A stretch of DNA of 64,000 nucleotides from the NCBI RefSeq assembly GCF_030709675.1, contig NZ_JAUZQD010000006.1, forward strand, positions 124,001 to 188,000. Reading direction: 5' to 3'. The notes beneath the pieces are model-generated. The model was not told the origin of the DNA, searched no databases, and was given only the letters and a program-made list of their open reading frames with translations. The translations under genes and the position numbers were made by a program. Below, piece after piece: positions 9,201-16,711 of the stretch (position 1 is the first letter of the stretch; each line of letters begins with the position of its first letter). This DNA is from Symbioplanes lichenis (GTDB lineage Bacteria > Actinomycetota > Actinomycetes > Mycobacteriales > Micromonosporaceae).

Positions 9201-11679
9201 GTCCGCGGCGGTGCGCTTCGACGCGCTGGGCGGCGCGCTCGACGGGCTGGCCGCCTTCGGCGACGCGGTGGCCGCCGACATCTACGTGGCCTGGGAGAGC
9301 CAGTCCGAGGACTTCGACGCCATGGCCGCCGCCCTCCAGGAGGTGCTGCGCGAGCACCCGGCCGAGGCGGGCCGGATCACGTTCACCGTGGCGGGGCGCA
9401 ACGGCGCTGTGATGCACCACCACTTCACGTTCCGCGACGGCGTCGAGGACCGGCTGATCCGGGGCATCCACCCCTACATCGCGCAGCGCATGCAGCTGGA
9501 GCGCTGGCACAAGTTCGACCTCACCCGGCTGCGCGCGGCCGACGAGGAGGTCTACCTCTTCCAGGCCGTCGCGCGGGGCAACCCCTCCGACGACCGGCTC
9601 GTCGCCTTCGCCCAGGTCCGCGACCTGACCGAGCTGCGCGAGCAGGACGGCCGCCTGGTGGCGCTGCCCACCGCCGAGGACACGATCGCGACGTGCCTCG
9701 ACTCGCTCCGCCGCGCGCAGGCTCGGCGGGCCTCCAAGCAGAGGTTCAACACCAACCGCATTGTCCTGTACGTGTGGCCGCCCATCGACATCACGCGGGA
9801 GGAAGTGGAGACGCTCGCCGCCCGGGTGCTCCCGACGACGGCGGGCGCCGGTCTCGAGGAGATCCAGTTCATCGCCCGCCGCCGGGACCGCGACACGGGC
9901 GCCCTGGTCAAGACGTCGGTGCGGATCGCGCTGGGCGTGACGGGCGGTGCCGAGGTGACGTTCGGCGAGCTGACCGACGAGGCCGTCGAGCCGCTGGACG
10001 ACTACCGGCTCAAGGTGCTGCGGGCGGCGGCGCGCAACACCGTCTACCCGTACGAGCTGACGGGGTTGCTCGGGTCCTTCCGCGAATTCGACCTCGCCGC
10101 GTCGGGGGTCCTGGAGCCCGTCGACCGGCCGAAGGGGCAGAACAAGGCGGCGATCGTCGCCGGCGTGGTCACGACGCCGACGTCGCGCCACCCCGACGGC
10201 ATCACGCGCGTGGTGCTGCTCGGCGACCCGACCAAGGCGCTGGGCGCGCTGGCCGAGCCCGAGTGCCGCCGGATCATCGCCGCGCTCGACCTGGCCGCAG
10301 AGATGCGGGTGCCGCTGGAGTGGTACGCGCTGTCGGCCGGCGCCAAGATCTCCATGGACTCGGGCACCGAGAACATGGACTGGGTGGCCGCGGCGCTCAA
10401 GCGCATCGTCACGTTCACCCAGGACGGCGGCGAGATCAACATCGTGGTCGCGGGCATCAACGTGGGCGCCCAGCCCTACTGGAACGCCGAGGCCACGATG
10501 CTCATGCACACGCGCGGCGTCCTGATCATGACCCCGGACTCGGCGATGGTGCTGACCGGCAAGCAGTCGCTCGACTTCTCGGGTGGCGTGTCGGCCGAGG
10601 ACAACTTCGGCATCGGCGGCTACGACCGGGTCATGGGGCCGAACGGGCAGGCACAGTACTGGGCGCCGACCCTGCCGGCGGCGCGCGACATCCTGATGTC
10701 CTATTACGATCACTCGTACGTGCTGCCGGGCGAGTCGTCGCCGCGGCGGGCCGTGACGTCGGACCCCGTCTCCCGGGACGTCTCGGACTACCCGCACGCT
10801 TTCGGCTCGGACTTCACGACTGTCGGGCAGATCTTCTCCGCCGAGCACAACCCGGACCGCAAGAAGGCGTTCGACATCCGGACGGTCATGCGGGCCGTCA
10901 GCGACCAGGACTTCCCCGTGCTCGAGCGCTGGGCGGGCATGGCGGACGCGGAGACGGCAGCCGTGCAGGACGTGCACCTGGGCGGCATCCCGGTCACACT
11001 GCTGGGCATCGAGTCGCGATCGGTGCCGCGGCGCGGCTTCCCGCCCACCGACGGGCCGGACACGTACACGGCGGGCACGCTCTTCCCCCGCTCGTCCAAG
11101 AAGGCGGCGCGCGCCATCAACGCGGCCTCGGGCAACCGCCCGCTGGTCGTGCTGGCCAACCTGTCCGGCTTCGACGGCTCCCCCGAGTCGATGCGCAAGC
11201 TGCAGCTGGAGTACGGCGCCGAGATCGGCCGGGCCATCGTCAACTTCCAGGGCCCGATCGTCTTCTGCGTCATCTCGCGCTACCACGGCGGCGCGTTCGT
11301 CGTCTTCTCGAAGGCGCTCAACCCGAACATGACGGTCCTCGCGCTGGAGGGCTCCTTCGCCTCGGTGCTGGGCGGCGCCCCGGCCGCGGCGGTCGTCTTC
11401 TCGGGCGAGGTCAAGGCGCGTACGGCGGCCGACCCGCGCATCCGCGACCTGGAGGCCCGCGTGGCCGCGGCCACCGGCACCGACAAGGCCGCGCTGACCG
11501 CGGAGCTGGACGAGCTCCGCGGCTCGGTCCGCGCGGAGAAGCTGGGCGAGGTCGCCGCCGAGTTCGACCGCATCCACAACATCCAGCGCGCGGTCGAGGT
11601 CGGCTCGGTCGACGCCGTGATCAGCGCGGCCGAGCTCCGCCCGAAGATCATCGAAGCCATCGAGGCGCGTCTGCGCTGA
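6298..11679 (+). CDS. Single-chain biotin-dependent acyl-CoA carboxylase
   Basis: This very large protein (1793 residues from GTG 6298; longer starts at 6208 or 6229 are possible) carries all steps of an acetyl/propionyl-CoA carboxylase in one chain. Biotin carboxylase occupies about residues 1-450 (FSRVAIVNRGEAAVRLI, then the glycine-rich ATP-grasp segment KATAGGGGRGIR). A biotinyl domain follows with VLEAMKMENVL, biotinylated Lys about residue 621. A central helical linker leads to fused carboxyltransferase halves in the C-terminal third (GALVVFSKALNPN-like and LEGSFASVLGGAPAA segments). I chose 6298 because the family begins with FSRVAIVNRGE. It would form malonyl- or methylmalonyl-CoA for lipid or polyketide synthesis. 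It is monocistronic between a palindrome and a terminator. Confidence 0.92.
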   Translation: MFSRVAIVNRGEAAVRLIHAVRDLAAETGQPIETVALYTDVDRTATFVREADRAIDLGPASARPYLDLKVLEHALVESGADAAWVGWGFVAEDPAFAELCEKIGITFVGPSADAMRKLGDKIGAKLIAEEVGVPVAPWSRGAVESLEAATEAAAGIGYPLMLKATAGGGGRGIRVIRSADELADAYERTSQEAARAFGSGIVFLERLVTGARHVEVQVIADGQGTAWALGVRDCSVQRRNQKVIEESASPVLPPARVTELKESAERLAVRVGYRGAATVEFLYHPGDDLLAFLEVNTRLQVEHPITESTTGFDLVKAQLHVASGNRLEGTPPAERGHAVEARLNAEDPDRDFAPSPGRIVRLDLPAGPGIRVDTGVSEGDTIPADFDSMIAKIIAYGSDREEALARLRRAMAETTVVIEGGATNKSFVLDLLDQPEVIDGSADTGWIDRVRAEGRLVSHRHSAVALAAAAIEAYEEEERAERQRLLSTAFGGRPQVQHRSGTPLDLKLRGASYRIRVARVGAHRFRVGIEAGGDVRTADVELDRYDTHAGQITVNGRRHRLLTGTHGPIHLVEVDGVTHRVSRDEGGVLRSPMPALVVATPLAVGAEVEAGAPVLVLEAMKMENVLRAPFRARLKELVVAVGSQVESGAPLLRLEPLGDGAEAEQAAGEAVELDLPADGPHSRGLEDLRNLLLGYDVDPIDQGRVLAGFLAARSGQRSLEGELELLSLFADLAELSRNRPAGEDAASDTHVHSAREFFHTYLQSLDVERAGLPASFQAKLTKALRHYGVSELERSPALESAVFRIFLAQQRAAADVRIVTTVLRTWLQEAPPEDALREPTGLALERLIGATQVRFPVVADLARGVVFAWFAQPLLRRERARVYADVRRNLRHLDADPQAADRDERVAEMVRSTEPLVRLLGQRLLRADLDNSVMLEVLNRRYYGNKNLTALRTTDGFVVAERTDGTIVSAAVRFDALGGALDGLAAFGDAVAADIYVAWESQSEDFDAMAAALQEVLREHPAEAGRITFTVAGRNGAVMHHHFTFRDGVEDRLIRGIHPYIAQRMQLERWHKFDLTRLRAADEEVYLFQAVARGNPSDDRLVAFAQVRDLTELREQDGRLVALPTAEDTIATCLDSLRRAQARRASKQRFNTNRIVLYVWPPIDITREEVETLAARVLPTTAGAGLEEIQFIARRRDRDTGALVKTSVRIALGVTGGAEVTFGELTDEAVEPLDDYRLKVLRAAARNTVYPYELTGLLGSFREFDLAASGVLEPVDRPKGQNKAAIVAGVVTTPTSRHPDGITRVVLLGDPTKALGALAEPECRRIIAALDLAAEMRVPLEWYALSAGAKISMDSGTENMDWVAAALKRIVTFTQDGGEINIVVAGINVGAQPYWNAEATMLMHTRGVLIMTPDSAMVLTGKQSLDFSGGVSAEDNFGIGGYDRVMGPNGQAQYWAPTLPAARDILMSYYDHSYVLPGESSPRRAVTSDPVSRDVSDYPHAFGSDFTTVGQIFSAEHNPDRKKAFDIRTVMRAVSDQDFPVLERWAGMADAETAAVQDVHLGGIPVTLLGIESRSVPRRGFPPTDGPDTYTAGTLFPRSSKKAARAINAASGNRPLVVLANLSGFDGSPESMRKLQLEYGAEIGRAIVNFQGPIVFCVISRYHGGAFVVFSKALNPNMTVLALEGSFASVLGGAPAAAVVFSGEVKARTAADPRIRDLEARVAAATGTDKAALTAELDELRGSVRAEKLGEVAAEFDRIHNIQRAVEVGSVDAVISAAELRPKIIEAIEARLR

Positions 11680-11694
11680 CGGCTTCTGCTTCAC

Positions 11695-11728
11695 GGCCCT
11701 GTCCCGGTGCTCCGGGGCAGGGCCGCTT
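11695..11728 (+). terminator. Terminator between carboxylase and immunity gene
   Basis: A 13-base stem (GGCCCTGTCCCGG pairing with CCGGGGCAGGGCC, one G-U pair) closes a TGCT loop and is followed by GCTTTCT. It starts 16 bases after the carboxylase stop and ends just before the convergent gene, so it can serve both strands. Confidence 0.75.
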
Positions 11729-11732
11729 TCTG

Positions 11733-12176
11733 TCAGAAGAGCCGGCCCCGGTAGGGGTGGGTGCGGCCCCACTTCTCCTCCCACCAGAGCAGGTCGGCCT
11801 GCCATCTCAGGAGGTCGGGACGGTATGCCCGGACGGATACTCGCTCCGGCTGAGAAACCAGGAAACGCCAGTAGTCCTCGATCGACGCCCGGGCGACATC
11901 GGCCGGGAACGCACCCTCGGCGCCGGGCACCCACAGGTTGGTGATCAACAGCTCCGCCGGGCTGAACGACACGGCGTAGTTCTCGCTGCTCCATTCCTCG
12001 AACGGCGGCTCGCCGCGGGCGACCTCGTCGGCCATCGCCAATGCGTCCAGGGTGACCAGGAAGAACCGGTCGAGGTCGGCGGTCAGCCACTGGCCCAGCA
12101 GGTCGTACCGCTGGTCCTCGACCTGGTACACGGGCAGGCCGTACGTGGGATCGATCCCGAAGCTGACAACACCCAC
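11733..12176 (-). CDS. Putative immunity protein of the EndoU toxin
   Basis: I do not recognise a named family. The 147-residue acidic, Trp/Tyr-rich soluble protein (YQVEDQRYDLLGQWL, PPFEEWSSENYAV, RWQADLLWWEEKW) has the size and composition of small immunity proteins. The chosen GTG at 12174-12176 has GAGAGG seven bases upstream; a longer frame to 12227 would overlap the toxin gene. It is the last gene of the minus-strand cassette, 19 bases after the toxin stop, exactly where a polymorphic-toxin immunity gene is expected. It would bind and neutralise the EndoU domain in the cytoplasm; this function is inferred from position. Confidence 0.6.
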   Translation of the reverse strand: MGVVSFGIDPTYGLPVYQVEDQRYDLLGQWLTADLDRFFLVTLDALAMADEVARGEPPFEEWSSENYAVSFSPAELLITNLWVPGAEGAFPADVARASIEDYWRFLVSQPERVSVRAYRPDLLRWQADLLWWEEKWGRTHPYRGRLF

Positions 12177-12195
12177 CGCGGTGCCTCTCGATGCG

Positions 12196-12690
12196 CTAGG
12201 GAACGGGCCAGCCGTGCGTGAAGCCACCGGCCTGGTCGTAGAAGCCTCTTATCGTGACGCCATTGTAGGTACCGGCCCACATGTTGCCGGGGAGCGGTGT
12301 CGCGTTCTTGAAGGCGCCGGACACCGCGTTGTCCACCTGCGCCGGCGTCCAGTCGTCGGGGAAGAAGGTACTGATCCCGCCGTTGCCGGCTTTCGGCTTC
12401 CAGGCGCCGGTCGGCGGGTTCAGGGTCGGGTCGAAGAACTGGGGTTGCGCCTCGTACACGCCATTCGGATAGGTGATCTCCGAGCCGGGCACGAGCCGGC
12501 GGCCGGGGAAGTCCTCGCCGCCCGGGCGGTAGTGGTAACCGGAGCCCTTGGACTGGCCCGGCCGCACATGGCCGCCGCCGATCGTGTGGGTCGTGAAGTG
12601 CGGACTCATCCGATCCGGGCGGGCGCGCTTGCGCGTCTTGCGGAGGAACCGCAGCGCGGCCCGCATGAGCCGGCCGGAGCCCCGGGCCAT
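12196..12690 (-). CDS. EndoU-family ribonuclease toxin
   Basis: This 164-residue basic protein matches the bacterial EndoU toxin domain. It has the histidine segment HTIGGGH (His35 and His41), a lysine region WKPKAG (Lys98/Lys100), the characteristic STFFPDDW (107-114) and a C-terminal hydrophobic/aromatic end. Such domains cleave RNA and usually form the C-terminal tip of large secreted toxins. Here the domain is a separate gene with only a short basic N-terminus. It starts 6 bases after the stop of the WXG100-like gene, suggesting coupled translation or a split version of a once-fused toxin. The downstream gene probably encodes immunity. Confidence 0.85.
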   Translation of the reverse strand: MARGSGRLMRAALRFLRKTRKRARPDRMSPHFTTHTIGGGHVRPGQSKGSGYHYRPGGEDFPGRRLVPGSEITYPNGVYEAQPQFFDPTLNPPTGAWKPKAGNGGISTFFPDDWTPAQVDNAVSGAFKNATPLPGNMWAGTYNGVTIRGFYDQAGGFTHGWPVP

Positions 12691-12696
12691 GCCTGG

Positions 12697-13191
12697 TCAC
12701 CCGTCCAGAAGCTGCGCGATGGCGTTCTCGACGAGACTTCCGACGATCGACCGGGTGAGCTGCTGGAAGATCGGAATCTCGATGAGGCTCGCACCGAACG
12801 TCGGGGCCGCCGTCGCCACCGCCTGGGCGATCTGCACCGCCAGGATGGCGAGCTGGGCGATGATCGCCATCTTGAGGGCCAGCACAATTCCGCCGCAGAC
12901 CATCAGGCCGGTGCCGGTCAACGTGGCTGCATTCGCGCCGTCGACGAGCACCGTGGCCGGGCTGTCCGGCCGGGCCCACCAGTCCTGGAACGCGGCGACG
13001 GCCTCACCTTCGTGCCCGGTCCAGACCTCGGAGGCAGTCGACGCCGCGTCTGACACGATCGCCTCGAGACGGCCGGAGAACGACATCCACGCGCGGCCCA
13101 TCTCGACCAGCGCCGTCTCTTCGGCCTCCGGCCAGTCGTATCCGAGGATGCCGAGCAGCGACCGCAGTTCGCCCGGTATCTCCAGGCCCAT
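12697..13191 (-). CDS. WXG100-like protein resembling the CpnT-type toxin N-terminus
   Basis: The 164-residue protein begins MGLEIPGELRSLLGILGYDWPEAEE and continues with a long helix (VEMGRAWMSFSGRLEAI), an order typical of the WXG100-like N-terminal domain of CpnT-type toxins exported by type VII secretion. A hydrophobic alpha-helical stretch (about residues 92-130, LMVCGGIVLALKMAIIAQLA) follows, and the protein ends at residue 164 where a toxin domain is normally fused. It lies 3 bases after the EspC-like gene and 6 bases before the EndoU gene. I infer that it acts as the export module or partner for the toxin. Confidence 0.75.
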   Translation of the reverse strand: MGLEIPGELRSLLGILGYDWPEAEETALVEMGRAWMSFSGRLEAIVSDAASTASEVWTGHEGEAVAAFQDWWARPDSPATVLVDGANAATLTGTGLMVCGGIVLALKMAIIAQLAILAVQIAQAVATAAPTFGASLIEIPIFQQLTRSIVGSLVENAIAQLLDG

Positions 13192-13194
13192 CGG

Positions 13195-13521
13195 TCAGTC
13201 CTCCCGCTCGGTGAGCAGACCACGGAACCGGCGGCTGACGTCCTCGTCGCCCTCCACGTACTGCACGCTCATGTCCACCACGTCGGCGCCGGCCGCGGCC
13301 AGCTCCTCCAGGGCGTCCTGATAGCACTCGAACGCCCACGACGACACCTCGTCGTGGGCAGCGCCGATCAGCGAGCCGATGTCGTCACTCCCCCAGGGCG
13401 ACCCGAACCCGGCCAGCTCGGCCCGGAAGGCCACCAGCTCGGAGGAAAGCCGTGCGGCGACGCTCTGCAGCGCGGCCCCGGAGGCCGTGAGCCGCTCGGG
13501 GTCGATCGCGAAGCCGGTCAT
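13195..13521 (-). CDS. EspC/WXG100-like type VII secretion target
   Basis: This 108-residue helical protein (TGFAIDPERLTASGAALQSVAARLSSEL then FGSPWGSDDIGSLIGAAH) matches small ESX/EspC-type substrates: an N-terminal helix of about 30 residues, a loop with PWGSDDIG, and a second helix. It overlaps the YbaB-like gene by 4 bases (ATGA) and is followed after 3 bases by the WXG100-like gene. It probably forms a helical hairpin that accompanies the toxin through the type VII apparatus. No secretion ATPase or membrane component is encoded nearby. Confidence 0.75.
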   Translation of the reverse strand: MTGFAIDPERLTASGAALQSVAARLSSELVAFRAELAGFGSPWGSDDIGSLIGAAHDEVSSWAFECYQDALEELAAAGADVVDMSVQYVEGDEDVSRRFRGLLTERED

Positions 13522-13940
13522 CGTTCACCGGCCCGGCGGGTGAGTTGCTCCTGTGCTTCGACCAGCGACGCGGTCAGCTTCGCGAACTGGCGCTCGGCAT
13601 CGAACTGGATGTCCTTGAGCCGGCCGGTCAGCGCATCGAGGTCGGCCGGGGCAGGGGCGACTCGATCCTGCAGGTCGGCGAGCGCGGCGTTGACGGCCGA
13701 CATGATCTCCCGCGTCAGCTCTCCGGCACTCAGCCGGAGCACCGAGGGCTCTACCTCCAGGGCCGCTATCCGCCCCGGCAGCGCCGCCCAGGCGCGGACC
13801 CGGCCGTCGGCGGCCTCACCCGTACCGATCGGTGGCTCTCGCTCGTCCTGGTCGCCGGGCAGGGCCTGGGTCCGGCCGAGCGCGGCCACCACATCGGCCA
13901 GCGTGCGGTTCAGACCGGAAGGATCGATCGGGTCGGCCAT
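13518..13940 (-). CDS. YbaB/EbfC-like small protein heading the toxin cassette
   Basis: The 140-residue protein contains RLSAGELTREIMSAVNAALADLQDRV, which resembles the C-terminal part of YbaB/EbfC-like proteins found at the head of actinobacterial WXG100 clusters, followed by a helical tail. The ATG at 13938-13940 has AGGAGG six bases upstream; a TTG two codons earlier is unlikely. It is the first gene of the minus-strand cassette. Whether it binds DNA or acts as a chaperone for the exported proteins is unknown. Confidence 0.65.
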   Translation of the reverse strand: MADPIDPSGLNRTLADVVAALGRTQALPGDQDEREPPIGTGEAADGRVRAWAALPGRIAALEVEPSVLRLSAGELTREIMSAVNAALADLQDRVAPAPADLDALTGRLKDIQFDAERQFAKLTASLVEAQEQLTRRAGER

Positions 13941-13942
13941 CG

Positions 13943-14143
13943 TCAACCTCCTTGCGCGTTCTCCAGGGCCGTCGGGTTGCAGACCTTCCAGGCGCCGCCC
14001 TCCTTGCCTCGGCCGCCGCGCGGACGGGCGGGCGGTCGCGGTGCTCCTTGACGCGCTCGAAGGCGACGAGCGACGTGACGCCGCAGCAGCACAGCAGCAC
14101 CGCCGCGCTCACGGCGAGGCCACCCCGGTAGCGCCGGAGAACA
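13943..14143 (-). pseudogene. Remnant of a small membrane-anchored protein
   Basis: Directly after the dehydratase stop, one minus-strand frame encodes VLRRYRGGLAVSAAVLLCCC and GVTSLVAFERVKEHRDRP, a basic start plus one membrane helix. Another frame encodes a convincing C-terminus, GGAWKVCNPTALENAQGG, whose stop lies 2 bases before the start of the YbaB-like gene. The two halves need a frameshift to join and the extracellular domain expected between them is missing. I read it as a deletion remnant of a single-pass protein with a small extracytoplasmic domain. Confidence 0.4.
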
Positions 14144-15844
14144 TCAGTGAGATTCGCGGGAGACCCGGTCACCGCTGGATCCCAGCAGGAAGTCGCAGTC
14201 GGCACCGGTGTCGGCCTGGGTGACGGTGTCGACGTAGAGGCGTTCCCAGCCGCGGACCGGGGCGGCGTAGCCCTTGACGGCCTCGGGGGCCGGGTCGCGG
14301 TCGAGGAAGGCCGGGTCGTCGACGTCGAGGCGGCGGTTGGGGACGTCCAGGGTGATGTAGTCGCCGGTGCGGACCTTGGCCAGGGGGCCACCGGCGGCGG
14401 CCTCCGGGGCGACGTGCAGGACTACCGTGCCGTACGCGGTGCCACTCATCCGGCCGTCGGAGATGCGGACCATGTCGCGGACGCCCTGGGCCAGGAGTTT
14501 GGCGGGCAGCGGGAGGTTGCCCACCTCGGGCATGCCGGGATAGCCCTTGGGGCCGCAGCCGCGCAGGACCAGCACCGAGTCGGCGGTGACGTCGAGTGAA
14601 GGGTCGTCGAGGCGGGCGTGGACGTCCTCGACCGAGTCGAAGACGAGGGCCGGGCCGCGGTGGCGCAGCAGGTGCGGGGAGGCGGCGGCCGGTTTGATGA
14701 CCGCGCCGGAAGGGGCCAGATTGCCGCGCAGCACGGCGATGCCGGCGTGGGACTGCAGCGGCTGTTCCCTCGGGCGGATCACCTCACGGTCATAGACGCG
14801 CGCGTCGCCGAGGTGGTCGACGAAGGGGCGGCCGGTGACGGTGAGGGCGGCGGGGTCGAGCAGGTCGCGGATCTCGGTCAGCACGGCGTGCAGGCCGCCC
14901 GCGCGGTAGAGGTCGTCCATGAGGAAGCGGCCGGCGGGCAGGAGGTCGACGAGCAGGGGCACGTTCGCGCCGGCGCGGTCGAAGTCGTCCAGCGTCAGGT
15001 CGATGCCGAGACGGCCGGCGATGGCGAGCAGGTGGACCACGGCGTTGGTGGAGCCGCCGAGGGCGGCGAGGGCGACGACGGCGTTGAGGAACGAGGCGCG
15101 GGACAGGACGGTGCTGGGACGGCGGTCGGTGTGGGCGAGCTCGACGGCGAGGACACCGGTGGCGTGCGCGGCCTCGAGGAGCCGGCTGTCCGGGGCCGGG
15201 GTGCCCGCGACCCCGGGCAGCGTCACGCCGAGGACCTCCGCGAGCAGGCCCATCGTGGAGGCCGTACCCATGGTGTTGCAATGGCCCTTGCTCCTGATCA
15301 TCGAGGACTCGGAGCGCTGGAACTCGAGCGCGCTCAGGGTGCCGGCGCGGACCTCCTCGGAGAGCTTCCACACGTCGGTGCCGCAGCCGAGCGGCACGCC
15401 GCGGAACGTGCCGGTGAGCATCGGGCCGCCGGGCACGACGACCGCGGGCAGATCGACCGACGCGGCCCCCATGAGCAGGGCGGGGATCGTCTTGTCGCAG
15501 CCGCCGAGCAGCACGACGCCGTCGATCGGGTTGGCCCGCAGCATCTCCTCGATCGCCATCGCGGCCATGTTGCGCCACAGCATCGCGGTCGGGCGCACCT
15601 GCGTCTCGCCGAGCGACACGACGGGCAGGTTCAGCGCGATGCCGCCGGCGCGGTGGATGCCGTCGGCCACGCTGCGCGACACCTCGTTCAGGTGGGCGTT
15701 GCACGGCGTGAGGTCGGAGGCGGTGTTGGCGATCGCGATGTGCGGGCGGCCGTCGAAGGCGTCGGCGGGCAGGCCGCGGCGCATCCACGCGCGGTGGATG
15801 TAGCTGTTGCGCAGATCGCCCGCGTACCACTCGGCGCTTCTCAT
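14144..15844 (-). CDS. IlvD/Edd-family dehydratase, probably sugar-acid type
   Basis: The 566-residue protein belongs to the Fe-S dehydratases that remove water from 2,3-dihydroxy acids. Likely cluster ligands are Cys48 (TPCNAH), Cys116 (GGCDKT) and Cys189 (GHCNTMGTASTM). GGSTNAVVHLLAIAGR and SDGRMSGTAYGTVVLHVAPEA are family signatures. The N-terminus (MRSAEWYAGDLRNSYIHRAWMRRG) is closer to arabonate/xylonate-type enzymes than to biosynthetic IlvD. It overlaps the upstream methyltransferase gene by 4 bases (ATGA). The substrate is not certain; a pentonate is my best guess. Confidence 0.88.
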   Translation of the reverse strand: MRSAEWYAGDLRNSYIHRAWMRRGLPADAFDGRPHIAIANTASDLTPCNAHLNEVSRSVADGIHRAGGIALNLPVVSLGETQVRPTAMLWRNMAAMAIEEMLRANPIDGVVLLGGCDKTIPALLMGAASVDLPAVVVPGGPMLTGTFRGVPLGCGTDVWKLSEEVRAGTLSALEFQRSESSMIRSKGHCNTMGTASTMGLLAEVLGVTLPGVAGTPAPDSRLLEAAHATGVLAVELAHTDRRPSTVLSRASFLNAVVALAALGGSTNAVVHLLAIAGRLGIDLTLDDFDRAGANVPLLVDLLPAGRFLMDDLYRAGGLHAVLTEIRDLLDPAALTVTGRPFVDHLGDARVYDREVIRPREQPLQSHAGIAVLRGNLAPSGAVIKPAAASPHLLRHRGPALVFDSVEDVHARLDDPSLDVTADSVLVLRGCGPKGYPGMPEVGNLPLPAKLLAQGVRDMVRISDGRMSGTAYGTVVLHVAPEAAAGGPLAKVRTGDYITLDVPNRRLDVDDPAFLDRDPAPEAVKGYAAPVRGWERLYVDTVTQADTGADCDFLLGSSGDRVSRESH

Positions 15845-16626
15845 CGGCGGGCCACCGCGCCCAGGATCATCGGGCAGGGGGTGACCTCGTCGTCGAGCTC
15901 CGGATGCCAGTCGCTGATCGGGACCACGCCCGGCAGCAATGGATCCCAGCCGTCGAGCAGGTCGGCGATCTGCTGCGGGCTGCGCACGAAGAACGGCAGC
16001 GGAGTACGCCGGTAGAGCTCGCCGACGCCCTCCACCGACTCCGCCGCGTCCTCCACCAGCGTGCCGTGGGAGATGGCGACATGACTGCCGGGCGCGAGCC
16101 GGTCCCGCAGGCGGGCCACGAGCGCGCCGGGCTGATCGTCGTCCGGGACGAAGTGCAGCACGGCGACGAGCAACAGACCGACCGGCAGATCAAAATCGAT
16201 GACCCGGCGTACGTCCGGATCGTCGAGGATGCCGTCCGGATCGCGCAGATCGCCCCGTACGAACACCGCGCGCGGGTTGTCCGCGAGAAGTTGCCGGCCG
16301 TGCCGCACCGCGACGGGATCCAGATCGACATAGGCGACCTGCCGGTCGGGGACGATCTGGTGCACGTTGCCGACCGACGGGATCCCGGAGCCGATGTCCA
16401 GGAACTGCCGGACGCCCTGACCGGCCAGGAAGCGCACGGCCCGGCCCAGGTACGCGCGGTTGGCGTGGGCGAGCCGGGAGACGTCCGGGAAGAGCTTCTC
16501 GGCCTCGCGCAGCATCTCCTGGTCGACCGGCAGGTTGTGCGTACCGCCCAGCGCCGCGTCGTAGACGCGTGCGGCGTTCGGCACCATCATGTCCACCTCG
16601 GCGGGCACCCATTCAGGACGATCCAT
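15841..16626 (-). CDS. SAM-dependent methyltransferase, DUF574 family
   Basis: This 261-residue protein has the DUF574 (Methyltransf_19) pattern common in actinomycetes: PNAARVYDAALGGTHNLPVD near the N-terminus, the SAM-binding FLDIGSGIPSVGNVH, YVDLDPVAV, and ISDWHPE near the C-terminus. The acceptor is unknown for this family. The ATG at 16624-16626 is preceded six bases upstream by TAGGGT, so it may be translated from a leaderless transcript. It runs into the dehydratase gene by an ATGA overlap. Confidence 0.92.
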   Translation of the reverse strand: MDRPEWVPAEVDMMVPNAARVYDAALGGTHNLPVDQEMLREAEKLFPDVSRLAHANRAYLGRAVRFLAGQGVRQFLDIGSGIPSVGNVHQIVPDRQVAYVDLDPVAVRHGRQLLADNPRAVFVRGDLRDPDGILDDPDVRRVIDFDLPVGLLLVAVLHFVPDDDQPGALVARLRDRLAPGSHVAISHGTLVEDAAESVEGVGELYRRTPLPFFVRSPQQIADLLDGWDPLLPGVVPISDWHPELDDEVTPCPMILGAVARR

Positions 16627-16632
16627 GCCCTC

Positions 16633-16638
16633 ACCCTA
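16633..16638 (-). promoter_or_regulatory. Putative -10 hexamer for a leaderless transcript (DUF574 gene)
   Basis: On the minus strand TAGGGT fits TAnnnT and is separated from the ATG by exactly six bases (GAGGGC). The same hexamer with nearly the same spacer precedes pdxY at 40630-40635. Confidence 0.5.
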
Positions 16639-16711
16639 GGCAGCTGTGGTGATCGTCTCCAGGGTGCGGGCCGGGTGCGGCATGCCGGAGCGTCGATGGC
16701 ACGGTCTGCGG

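Noticed and set aside
6280..12090. Nearly 2000-codon open frame on the minus strand opposite the carboxylase
   Set aside because: It is antisense to a clear carboxylase gene, and its protein is Arg/Asp/Gly/Val-rich with no domains. High-G+C genes often leave the opposite strand open.
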